Of a stretch of DNA of 62,777 nucleotides, positions 1 through 7,026 are shown piece after piece. How positions within the stretch are numbered: the first letter of the stretch is position 1; every line of letters starts with the position of its first letter. The position numbers and the translations under genes are program-made. The notes beneath the pieces are model-generated. The model ran no database searches and had not been told where the DNA came from. It saw only the letters and a program-made list of their open reading frames with translations. Origin of the DNA: an uncultured Bdellovibrionales bacterium (lineage in GTDB: Bacteria > Bdellovibrionota > Bdellovibrionia > Bdellovibrionales > UBA1609); assembly GCA_938002015.1 (NCBI GenBank), contig CALLAU010000034.1, positions 1 through 62,777 on the forward strand, written 5' to 3'.

Positions 1-1100
1 CCATAACCTTCAATCATCACATCATAAATATTCTTGTATGTAGCAACAGGGTATGAATAGCTAAAACCTTTAGGAAACTCTGGAACATCATTCCACTTCG
101 CTAAAACAAGTTGCCCTGATGTTGGCTGGCCGACTATGTACCCTCTTTCAAGATCCATAAAGGCTTGCGCAACAAGCTCAGCAGTTGAACTTGTCCCAGA
201 GTCTACAACAACTTTTACTTTCTTACTTGTGCAGTAGTCTTTCTTAAAAGTTTTTAGCTTTAACTTTTTATACTGCTCTAACTTCTCCATCTGCGAGAAA
301 TCATCTAGTGTATTAGGAAAAAACGCCTCTTCTAGCTTGCTTCTAGGTCTTTCAATATATCCAATCTCAACGGGCTCACAAAAAAAGTAGGATAAAAACG
401 TTAATCCGGCTCCCATGTTCCCACCATAATTTGATCTTAGATCAATAACAATTTCATCACTTTTAATACTCTTAATTTTTTCACTAAACTCACCCTCATC
501 ACTAAAGAATTCTTTTCTAAAGGAAGGAACTATTAATACGTTAGGTTTTCTTAATCTTAAACTATCATCCCACTTATACTCTCTTAACTTAATATTAAGT
601 TCTAAAGTTTTGTTTTTTCTTTCAACTTTAAACAAACCAGCTGTTTTATGTATTAAACTGTAATTTAATTTCTCTCTTTTATTTACACTTAATATTCTAT
701 CTCCTTTTTTAAAAAGAGAGTCTGGATGAGGTCTAACTACAACCCACTCCTCATCAATATACTTAACTTTTGCTCCTGTTTCTTCAGATGTTGAATCCCA
801 AAGCTCTCTTGTTTTTTGTGGCTTATACACTGAAAAATGAGACCATCCATAACCTCCAAGCCATGAGTTCATTTTAAGCTCCCAGCCAGAGTAGGTCATA
901 AGACTTGAGTACTGCTTCTCACACTCACTAATAAAGCCTTCTCCAGGGTCTTCAAAAAGTTCTTCATACATATCAATACACATCTGACTATGGCCAGAGA
1001 ATAGGAACTTTCCTCTCATAATAAGAGCAAAGAAAGAGATAAGAAGAATAAAAAAAATCCCCTGTGTTATACAGAGGACTTTGTTCATTTGATTTTTCAT
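1..1100 (-). CDS. S41-family (C-terminal processing) peptidase, truncated by the window edge
   Basis: The gene runs off the left edge; 366 codons are visible from the ATG at 1100 (a second in-frame ATG at 1088 is possible, neither has a strong ribosome-binding site). Residues 9-28 form a membrane segment or uncleaved signal. A PDZ-like stretch (about 85-150, GWSHFSVY ... KKGDRILSVN) precedes the S41 core: DLRSNYGGNMG (231-240) corresponds to the usual DLRxNxGG strand and TSSTAELVAQAF (303-314) to the nucleophile loop, with Ser304 or Ser305 as candidate nucleophile. The lysine of the GKG element in CtpA/Prc enzymes is not seen; the matching place reads GQPTSGQL, so this may be a tricorn-core-like subtype rather than a classical Ser/Lys CTP. 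Probably periplasmic, cutting protein C-termini or unfolded peptides. Family call is firm; substrate unknown. Confidence 0.8.
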   Translation of the reverse strand, partial: MKNQMNKVLCITQGIFFILLISFFALIMRGKFLFSGHSQMCIDMYEELFEDPGEGFISECEKQYSSLMTYSGWELKMNSWLGGYGWSHFSVYKPQKTRELWDSTSEETGAKVKYIDEEWVVVRPHPDSLFKKGDRILSVNKREKLNYSLIHKTAGLFKVERKNKTLELNIKLREYKWDDSLRLRKPNVLIVPSFRKEFFSDEGEFSEKIKSIKSDEIVIDLRSNYGGNMGAGLTFLSYFFCEPVEIGYIERPRSKLEEAFFPNTLDDFSQMEKLEQYKKLKLKTFKKDYCTSKKVKVVVDSGTSSTAELVAQAFMDLERGYIVGQPTSGQLVLAKWNDVPEFPKGFSYSYPVATYKNIYDVMIEGY

Positions 1101-1130
1101 CAAATACTATGTCTTTTTAAAGGGGGAGGC

Positions 1131-1526
1131 TTAAGCCGCTCTCTTCTTTCTAGCAAGAGATGGATCAATATTGTATTGCTTAACTTTTCTATAAAGCGTC
1201 GCTCTTCCAATACCTAAAGCTTTAGCCGCTTCTGTTAAATTACCTTTATACTCATGAATTGCACTTTCAATAGCTACACTTTCTAGCTCATTAATTGTTT
1301 TAACTCTTTGTGCATTTGATCCACCAGCAGGGAAAGGAATAACATTGGTGTTGCCACCGCTTGTTAGCTCTTGTGCAGAACTATCAAATGCTCTTTTTCT
1401 TTCTCTTTCTTCCCATTGATGAATAGAAAAAATCTCTAAATTAACACCCATACTGTAAGCAAAATTTCTTGCTTTTTGTATGACCTCTTGATCATCAGAT
1501 ACTACCAATACTCTTGACCTTGCCAT
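1131..1526 (-). CDS. Fis-family helix-turn-helix DNA-binding protein
   Basis: 131 residues. The last about 50 (NELESVAIESAIHEYKGN, then LTEAAKALGIGRATLYRKV) are a clear HTH_8/Fis domain of the type that closes NtrC-like activators, here without any AAA+ or sigma54-interaction module. The first 35 residues (MARSRVLVVSDDQEVIQKA) look like the start of a receiver domain (beta1 and the acidic pocket), but the domain is not complete; a short linker follows. ATG at 1526 with GGGAG 8 nt upstream. It probably acts as a small DNA-bending or activating protein. It is divergent from the secreted protein at 1849, with a perfect 14-bp palindrome in between. A stub derived from a response regulator is the simplest origin (inference). 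Confidence 0.8.
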   Translation of the reverse strand: MARSRVLVVSDDQEVIQKARNFAYSMGVNLEIFSIHQWEERERKRAFDSSAQELTSGGNTNVIPFPAGGSNAQRVKTINELESVAIESAIHEYKGNLTEAAKALGIGRATLYRKVKQYNIDPSLARKKRAA

Positions 1527-1848
1527 GTGCTGTTCTCCCTTACTTCATTTCTCGAACATAATAACTATCGGTCAGGATTTGAAACTGTATGAGTCTGAGA
1601 TATAAATAAATGATGTAGACAATAAAAAAGCTTCCTAAAACATGCTGTTGGTCTTGCTTTGAGCTCAAAATCGCAACAATTGTTGCAAACTGAGACTTAA
1701 ATAAGCTTGTTTTTCAGGCTCTTTGTAGAGCTAACTTAAGCACAAGAGTGCTCAGATCTAAATTTTAAAGGTTAGACGTATTTAACTAGCCCTAAAAAGC
1801 AATTGTTGATAAGGCTAAAAGCTCTAATAACAGGGGGATTAAAAGAAA
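1527..1848. other. 322-bp divergent intergenic region
   Basis: No coding potential seen. It separates the Fis-like gene (leftward) from the secreted protein at 1849 (rightward) and must hold both promoters. It contains the 14-bp palindrome at 1673-1686 and a related half site GCAATTGTTGA at 1799-1809. The ribosome-binding site of the 1849 gene is the CAGGGGG just before the ATG. Confidence 0.6.
1673..1686. promoter_or_regulatory. Perfect 14-bp palindrome, possible operator
   Basis: GCAACAATTGTTGC is self-complementary over all 14 bases and sits midway between two divergent genes, one of which encodes a small DNA-binding protein. A partial copy (GCAATTGTTGA) recurs at 1799-1809, 39 bp before the ATG of the 1849 gene. 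Operator function is inference. Confidence 0.35.
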
Positions 1849-2271
1849 ATGAATAAATTATTACTTATATTATTAGTAGTGGCATCACCACTTCTTTCTC
1901 AAGCAGAGGATTGTTTTAATATTAAAGAAGTTTTAGGCGCTAACTATATTGATGAAGGCTATGGAGCTTATATGGTACTTGAAAGAACTCTTGATGGAGA
2001 AATCTTTGAAGTTCGTCAACAAAGCATTGAAGACTTTAATGCTCTAGTTGTTATGTTTAATGAGATTGTTAACCTAACAGGATCTCATTTAAAGTATGAA
2101 GAGATTCCTAGTGATACAGAGTTTAGTCTAGAGCATGCAAATAACCTTAATGGTGAGCTCGTGGTGGATGGAGAAGAAGATCTTCTTATCTGCACTTATA
2201 ATTATACTATTAGGTTTAAGAACAATACTAAGAGCTTGCGCTTTCAAGAGTACAGAATTCTTAATAAGTAA
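1849..2271 (+). CDS. Small secreted protein, unknown function
   Basis: 140 residues with a clear Sec signal peptide (MNKLLLILLVVASPLLSQAED, cleavage probably after SQA). The mature part is acidic with two cysteines (CFNIKE near the N-terminus and LLICTYNY near the C-terminus) that could form a disulphide in the periplasm. No family recognised. ATG with GGGGG about 11 nt upstream; a perfect palindromic terminator follows at 2321. It could be lineage-restricted. Confidence 0.7.
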   Translation: MNKLLLILLVVASPLLSQAEDCFNIKEVLGANYIDEGYGAYMVLERTLDGEIFEVRQQSIEDFNALVVMFNEIVNLTGSHLKYEEIPSDTEFSLEHANNLNGELVVDGEEDLLICTYNYTIRFKNNTKSLRFQEYRILNK

Positions 2272-2320
2272 GAGCATATAAAAAATTATATTTGTTTACA
2301 TTATTAAGTATAGCTCACAC

Positions 2321-2352
2321 AAAAAAAGCCCTTTTTAAAAAGGGCTTTTTTT
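2321..2352. terminator. Bidirectional intrinsic terminator
   Basis: A perfect 32-bp palindrome: A7 - GCCCTTTTT / AAAAAGGGC - T7. It serves the gene ending at 2271 and the convergent gene ending at 2393. Confidence 0.9.
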
Positions 2353-2392
2353 ATTAAATTTAGAGGTAGAGGTTTTTTAAACTTCAATTAGC

Positions 2393-2956
2393 TTATCTTC
2401 TACCTGATTTAATTTTTATCTGCATTTTAGTAATAAGCTGAACAGCCATTTTCTCTTGAACACGGCACATTTTAAGCTCATCTTTTTTATAAGATCTTTG
2501 ACTAGGAGTTAGAGTTCCTGTTTCAAGCTCCATTTCATAATCAAGCTTATTGGCACGAATTCCTTCTAGCTCTTTAGTCTGACTTTTAAAAAGCTTAGTT
2601 AAACCGCTCATTGGAGCAACATCTAACCATTCTCTTTTAGATCTGTACCAAGAAAGCATTCTTAAAAACCTTGCTTTGTTCTTAGCTAAAGTAAATTGCG
2701 GATACTGAACTTCTTCAAGATCAAGAATATTATCAACTTCTAGAAGGTTAACTTCTTGTGAAGGCATTTCTACAGTCTCAGGAGCTGGTATAGCGTCTGC
2801 TGGTGAAGCCATTACTGTTTCTTCAACAGCAGGTGTAGTTTCAACTAATGGCGTGTCAGCGCTTTGCATTGGAGCTTGTACAGCTTCAGCCTGCATACTT
2901 TCAGTCTTGATTTCTGTATCTGGTGTAGTATTTATTGGTGTTTCCATTGTGTTCAT
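2393..2956 (-). CDS. Acidic/basic two-part protein, unknown function
   Basis: 187 residues from the ATG at 2956, chosen because AAGGAGG lies 9 nt upstream; the open frame extends 19 codons further but without a ribosome-binding site. Residues 1-80 are low-complexity, rich in Thr, Pro, Ala and Glu (no signal peptide), so probably disordered. Residues 85-187 are predicted helical and increasingly basic, ending IKIKSGRR. No family recognised. A disordered acidic N-terminus with a basic helical C-terminus could suit a nucleic-acid or scaffold protein, but nothing in the sequence decides this. Cytoplasmic by lack of signal. Confidence 0.65.
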   Translation of the reverse strand: MNTMETPINTTPDTEIKTESMQAEAVQAPMQSADTPLVETTPAVEETVMASPADAIPAPETVEMPSQEVNLLEVDNILDLEEVQYPQFTLAKNKARFLRMLSWYRSKREWLDVAPMSGLTKLFKSQTKELEGIRANKLDYEMELETGTLTPSQRSYKKDELKMCRVQEKMAVQLITKMQIKIKSGRR

Positions 2957-3117
2957 ATCTATGAACCTCCTTGAGATGTAATCTAACCTAGTACAAAACC
3001 CCTTTTTTTTCAATTTTTGTCACCCTGCAAGTAAAAATTACATGATGTGCCTAAGCTAAGTTCATATAATTTGTTCTAAGATTGGCACGCCACCAAAGCT
3101 ACTAGATACCTACTCTT

Positions 3118-3600
3118 ATGAATATTAGACATGCTAAAAGCAGTGACGCTCAAACCATATTAGACTTTATCCACCTTCTTGCTGACTTTGAGAAAGAACC
3201 AGATGCAGTGAAAACCACAGTTAAAGACATCTTAAGAGATGGCTTTGGTGATAAGCCTTATTTTAAGTGTCTGATTGCAGAGAATGAAAAAAATGAAGCT
3301 TTTGGCATAGCACTTTACTTCTTTACTTGGTCTACATGGAAGGGAAGGCCAACACTTTATCTAGAGGATCTATTTGTAAAACCTGAAGCTAGAGGCCTTA
3401 AAGTAGGTTTAAAACTTTTTAAAGAGCTTTCAAAAATTGCTTTAGAGAATAAATGTCTTAGACTTGATTTCTCTGTTCTTGATTGGAACACACCAGCTAT
3501 TGATTTTTATGAAAAGCTTGGAGCTTCTAATATGAAAGAATGGTTTAGTTACCGCATGGAAGCTGATGCTTTAATTACAACTGCGAATATTAATTTCTAG
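3118..3600 (+). CDS. GNAT N-acetyltransferase, SSAT/thialysine acetyltransferase type
   Basis: 160 residues covering the whole GNAT fold. Best match by eye is the spermidine/spermine N1-acetyltransferase group: YFFTWSTWKGRPTLYLEDLFV (68-87), then the acetyl-CoA loop EARGLKVG (90-97), then LDWNTPAIDFYEKLGA (121-136) with the family tyrosine at 131. Predicted reaction: acetyl transfer to a polyamine or lysine-like amine in the cytosol. The central glycine of the usual RGxGxG loop is lysine here (R-G-L-K-V-G), which is unusual for a pyrophosphate-binding loop. Single gene between two unrelated genes. Confidence 0.85.
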   Translation: MNIRHAKSSDAQTILDFIHLLADFEKEPDAVKTTVKDILRDGFGDKPYFKCLIAENEKNEAFGIALYFFTWSTWKGRPTLYLEDLFVKPEARGLKVGLKLFKELSKIALENKCLRLDFSVLDWNTPAIDFYEKLGASNMKEWFSYRMEADALITTANINF

Positions 3601-3746
3601 TTATTTATTTTATAACAACGCCTTCTTTTAAAAGTATTGCTTCACCATCTTTAGCAATACAGAAATCTTCAATTTAATGACAGTATATGACACCTCAAAA
3701 TGTAAGCTCAATCATCTTTAGTATGCCTTAACGTTATACGTTTGAT

Positions 3747-4508
3747 TTGAGACATTGGATATTTAGGAACGAGTTTTGCACTTTATTTATTGTGAATTAC
3801 CTATCAATATTTTTTTTACTAATTGTCGGCACTAAGGCTTATGCAAACTACAGATGCGCAGATTTTCTGAATAAAGAAATATTAACCTTCATTCAAGCTG
3901 GGACTACAAATATAGCTTTTCATTCAGGTACAAAAGTCTACAAAATTCCATATCGTGAAAGATATGGAGAAACTCTTAATAGGCATGTTTCTAGAGCTGA
4001 AATACATATGCTTCGAGAGTTTCACCGTATTATATTAATGGCAGAAATAGAGGAGTTTCGGCCACTTTCTTTTCTGAGACTACAAAAAACTGAGGAGCTC
4101 TCAAGCTCCCTTACCTCAACTATAGAAAAAGAGCGAAAACGACTCGGGCTTGAATCTTTAATGATAGCACGAGATCTCATGGTTACTGAGAGAGTACAAG
4201 GTTTGAGTTTGTTGCAAATTGTGATGAGTACAACAATTAGTAGCCAAGCCAAAAGGGAAATCGTTGAAAGATATAATTTAGCAATGCTGAAAATATATAA
4301 TTATATACAGAAAAATTATACTTATTCCGCTGTTTGGTCAGTTAGAAGTTCTAATTCTAGAGGCCTGCAACACGAATTAGGGTACCCCTCTGCCTATTTG
4401 CACCTGAATATGAACCCTAATGGAATACCCATAGAGTTATATTTCGATTTGAATGACAACATTATTGTCGACAGCAACGGAAAGTTCGTATTAGTTGATC
4501 CAAATTAA
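3747..4508 (+). CDS. Exported protein with kinase-like motifs, unknown function
   Basis: 253 residues in the longest frame, which starts at a TTG; a GTG at 3792 would also keep the signal peptide (IFFLLIVGTKAYA, cleavage about residue 33). No convincing ribosome-binding site, so the start is uncertain. The mature part shows, in order, elements that resemble an atypical kinase or aminoglycoside-phosphotransferase fold: GTTNIAFHSGTKVYKIPY (52-69, lysine 66 as the beta3 lysine), an alphaC-like helix with Glu85, a hinge-like VTERVQG (146-152), and YFDLNDNIIVD ... FVLVDPN (232-253), which mimics the catalytic loop and DFG-like Asp. The protein ends right there, and the catalytic loop is one residue shorter than DxxxxN. 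It uses CGN arginine codons far more than neighbours. Kinase relationship is a hypothesis. Confidence 0.5.
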   Translation: MRHWIFRNEFCTLFIVNYLSIFFLLIVGTKAYANYRCADFLNKEILTFIQAGTTNIAFHSGTKVYKIPYRERYGETLNRHVSRAEIHMLREFHRIILMAEIEEFRPLSFLRLQKTEELSSSLTSTIEKERKRLGLESLMIARDLMVTERVQGLSLLQIVMSTTISSQAKREIVERYNLAMLKIYNYIQKNYTYSAVWSVRSSNSRGLQHELGYPSAYLHLNMNPNGIPIELYFDLNDNIIVDSNGKFVLVDPN

Positions 4509-4653
4509 GCAAATTAACATTCTCGTAAAACACTATTGATTAATGTAAAGTTTTTTAAACCTAAGCCTTTCTTTTATTTAATCAAAAAGTCTATGACTTT
4601 ATATATAATATTACTAAAATAAAGCCACATCTTCTGCTAAGCTTAAGTTCTAA

Positions 4654-5397
4654 ATGAGTAATTTAAATAAAATTCTTGTATTCACAGATGGAGCCTGCTC
4701 TGGAAACCCTGGTAAAGGCGGTTACGGTACTGTTATTGTCTATCCTGAGGGAAGAGTAAAAGAGCTAGGTGGTAAGAGAGAAAGTACTACCAATAACCGT
4801 ATGGAGATGATGGCTGTTATAAAGGGCTTAGAAGAGTCCATGCACAGTAAAGCTGATGTATTAGTGCTCACCGATTCAACCTACGTCATTCAAGGCATGA
4901 CTCAGTGGATTCATGGTTGGAAGAAAAAGAACTGGAAAAACTCTAAGAATGAAGAAGTTGCTAATAAAGAGCTTTGGATGGAGTTAGACCGCGCAGTAAC
5001 TAAGAGACAAAGCATTTCAAAGCTTTCTTGGGGTTATGTTAGAGGGCATCAAGGAACTCCAGGCAATGAAAGGTGTGATGAAATAGGAGTGGCTTTTTCA
5101 AAAGGAAAGTATGTTGAGCTTTTTGACGGAAAACTCCTAGATTATGAAATTGCTATACACGACTTTCCAGAAGACCTCTCTTTGCCTTCAAAAAAAGATA
5201 AATCCAGTAGCTTAAGTGATAGCCGCAAAGGCAAGAAAGCTTATTCTTATTTAAGCTTAGTAAATGGAAAACTTCATATTGATAAGACCTGGCCCGAATG
5301 TGAAGCACGAGTTAAAGGTCGCAGTGGTGTTAAATTCAAAAAATCTCTTTCAAAAGAAGATGAAGAAAAAATTATTTTTGAATGGACTGGCAAGTAA
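4654..5397 (+). CDS. rnhA: Ribonuclease HI with C-terminal hybrid-binding (viroplasmin-like) domain
   Basis: Cleaves the RNA strand of RNA/DNA hybrids in the cytosol. Residues 1-150 are RNase HI with every catalytic residue present: Asp12 (TDGACSGNPG), Glu51 (NNRMEMMAV), Asp74 (LTDSTYV), His132 (RGHQGTPGNE) and Asp142. A linker (160-195) leads to residues 197-246, YSYLSLVNGKLHIDKTW then PECEARVKGRSGVKFKK, which matches the hybrid-binding/caulimovirus viroplasmin domain normally found at the N-terminus of RNase H1. Here the order is reversed. Total 247 residues versus about 155 for E. coli RnhA. A bidirectional terminator follows at 5582. Enzyme call is firm, the domain swap is read by eye. 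Confidence 0.93.
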   Translation: MSNLNKILVFTDGACSGNPGKGGYGTVIVYPEGRVKELGGKRESTTNNRMEMMAVIKGLEESMHSKADVLVLTDSTYVIQGMTQWIHGWKKKNWKNSKNEEVANKELWMELDRAVTKRQSISKLSWGYVRGHQGTPGNERCDEIGVAFSKGKYVELFDGKLLDYEIAIHDFPEDLSLPSKKDKSSSLSDSRKGKKAYSYLSLVNGKLHIDKTWPECEARVKGRSGVKFKKSLSKEDEEKIIFEWTGK

Positions 5398-5581
5398 ATA
5401 TCTAAAGATTTTTTTGGTTAAAACTAAGAGTTTTATCTCCAAAAGCAAAGTCCACACAATGCAGATAAGATAGGTTAAACATTGTCTGAATTTTGAGAAA
5501 ATAAATACTCTTTAACAAGCCTACTGTAAGCTTTTGCAATATTCTCCTCTTACCCCCACAGGCATCAATATCAACAGTTCT

Positions 5582-5611
5582 AAAAAAAGCCTTCATATGA
5601 AGGCTTTTTTT
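5582..5611. terminator. Bidirectional intrinsic terminator
   Basis: Perfect 30-bp palindrome: A7-GCCTTCAT / ATGAAGGC-T7, between rnhA and the convergent gene at 5648. Confidence 0.9.
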
Positions 5612-5647
5612 AATAATTATATACGACTCAAGAAAATCTCACTTACT

Positions 5648-6376
5648 CTATGGAGCAAATGTTTTAGCAATATCAAGAGACCTTGAACAAAACTCTTCAG
5701 AGATAAGCTCTTGATAAAATTCTTGAGCCACAGGGCTTGGTCCTGAATATGGAAAATTAGTTTTAGCTTTAATTGCAGTAAAGCCCTCTTTAATAAATTC
5801 AGACTGATCAGCAGGCAAACCTTTTACCTCAACATTTAATCTAAAAAATTGACCATAAAGAGCTAAATTGTAGTGAAGCGATATTATCGCAAGCTTAGCC
5901 ATAACGATGGCCTCAAGCCTTCCAGCTTTAGTGGACTTATCATATTCTGTTACATCAATAATAAATTCAGGCTCATTTACCCAAATATTATTATCAACAC
6001 CCTCTTTTACATACTTATCAAACATCTCCCAGCTTGTTATTACCTTAACTTTAGCAAGAGCGAGTTTATTAATCTGATATGTTTGAAAATCAGGGTTGTT
6101 TCCAGGCACAACTGGTATCTCATACGGCATAACCATTCTTTGAAAGGTTGGAAGGTTTGATGAAGAATACTCATCCCAGTACATTGATTCAGCAAAGCAA
6201 AACATTTTTGCACTTGCAAACTGGCGATCCCATCTATTAGCAAGTCTTTCAAAACTGTCCCCAGCATGTAGCGGCGAATATGGTATATGTACCCTTCCTA
6301 TACTATCAATCGTAGCCGAAGCTCCAGACATGATTGCAAACGTTGTGTAAAAAACTATAAATAATTTCATTTTCAT
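5648..6376 (-). CDS. Secreted protein, unknown function
   Basis: 242 residues; AAGGAG upstream of the ATG at 6376. Signal peptide MKMKLFIVFYTTFAIMSGASA (cleavage about residue 21). The mature protein is soluble with two cysteines, one near residue 60 (KMFCFAES) and one near the C-terminus (EEFCSRSLD), which could pair. No family recognised. The promoter side (6377-6681) holds three helically spaced TTTATAAA elements, which suggests specific regulation. Confidence 0.7.
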   Translation of the reverse strand: MKMKLFIVFYTTFAIMSGASATIDSIGRVHIPYSPLHAGDSFERLANRWDRQFASAKMFCFAESMYWDEYSSSNLPTFQRMVMPYEIPVVPGNNPDFQTYQINKLALAKVKVITSWEMFDKYVKEGVDNNIWVNEPEFIIDVTEYDKSTKAGRLEAIVMAKLAIISLHYNLALYGQFFRLNVEVKGLPADQSEFIKEGFTAIKAKTNFPYSGPSPVAQEFYQELISEEFCSRSLDIAKTFAP

Positions 6377-6681
6377 AAGATTCTCCTTGATATGATTAAA
6401 GTTAATGTTTACTTATCACTGAAAATGACTAGTCAAAAGAGTCTTTGTAAATAAGTGTAAAGTACTAATAAAAGTTAAAAAATACTTCATTCTTAGATTT
6501 TATAAATATTTATAAATACTTAAGTAGGATTTATAAATTCTCAACACCTCCTTACTTAATGCTTTACTAAACTAAACTAATAAGAAAGCATTTAAAATGA
6601 AGAACAAATAAATTATCAGACGTTAATTAGAGTGCTCCTAAGTAACACAAACGCAGATAAGCTGCCTAACTAATAGATAGT
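6377..6681. other. 305-bp AT-rich intergenic region
   Basis: Lies between the end of crcB and the start of the secreted-protein gene at 6376, both leftward. No coding potential. It carries an 18-bp perfect palindrome (6499-6516) and a third TTTATAAA copy at 6530-6537. Confidence 0.6.
6499..6537. promoter_or_regulatory. Three TTTATAAA elements spaced 10 and 21 bp
   Basis: TTTATAAA occurs at 6499-6506, 6509-6516 and 6530-6537. The first two form the perfect palindrome TTTATAAATATTTATAAA. Spacings of 10 and 21 bp put all three on one face of the helix, about 120-160 bp upstream of the secreted-protein gene. It could be an operator array or just AT-rich DNA. Confidence 0.35.
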
Positions 6682-7026
6682 TTATAAGAGTACCGAAGTT
6701 TTATAACCTAAGTAGAACAGGACAAAGCCTAACGTATTGTGAACCGAAAAGAAGATGAGGCTTTGAATATTAAACCCTTGCTGGCTCATAAAAAGAATAT
6801 AACTTGAAAACGTGGTAAAACCACCAAGAAAACCTACAATAAATAAAAGCTTAATTTGCTCATTAGAACCAAACGCATGAGCTACATAACCAATTAAAGC
6901 ACAGCCAATAAGATTAGGAATAAGTACTGATAAAAACTGAGTACCACTTAACTCTCCTATTAAAAATCTAAGCGAAGCCCCAAGTCCTCCACCTATAAAA
7001 ACTAAAAGAAAAGAAATTGGCGTCAT
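6682..7026 (-). CDS. crcB: Fluoride exporter CrcB/Fluc
   Basis: 114 residues with four transmembrane helices and the family signatures GGGLGASLRF (12-21), IPNLIGCALIGY and GFLGGFTTFSSY. Fluc proteins work as dual-topology dimers forming fluoride channels in the inner membrane. The start ATG overlaps the stop of the upstream symporter by 4 nt (ATGA), so the two are co-translated. No fluoride riboswitch seen upstream of the operon. Confidence 0.92.
   Translation of the reverse strand: MTPISFLLVFIGGGLGASLRFLIGELSGTQFLSVLIPNLIGCALIGYVAHAFGSNEQIKLLFIVGFLGGFTTFSSYILFMSQQGFNIQSLIFFSVHNTLGFVLFYLGYKTSVLL

Noticed and set aside
5402..5596. Open frame of 64 codons after rnhA
   Set aside because: No ribosome-binding site, runs into the terminator stem, no recognisable product.
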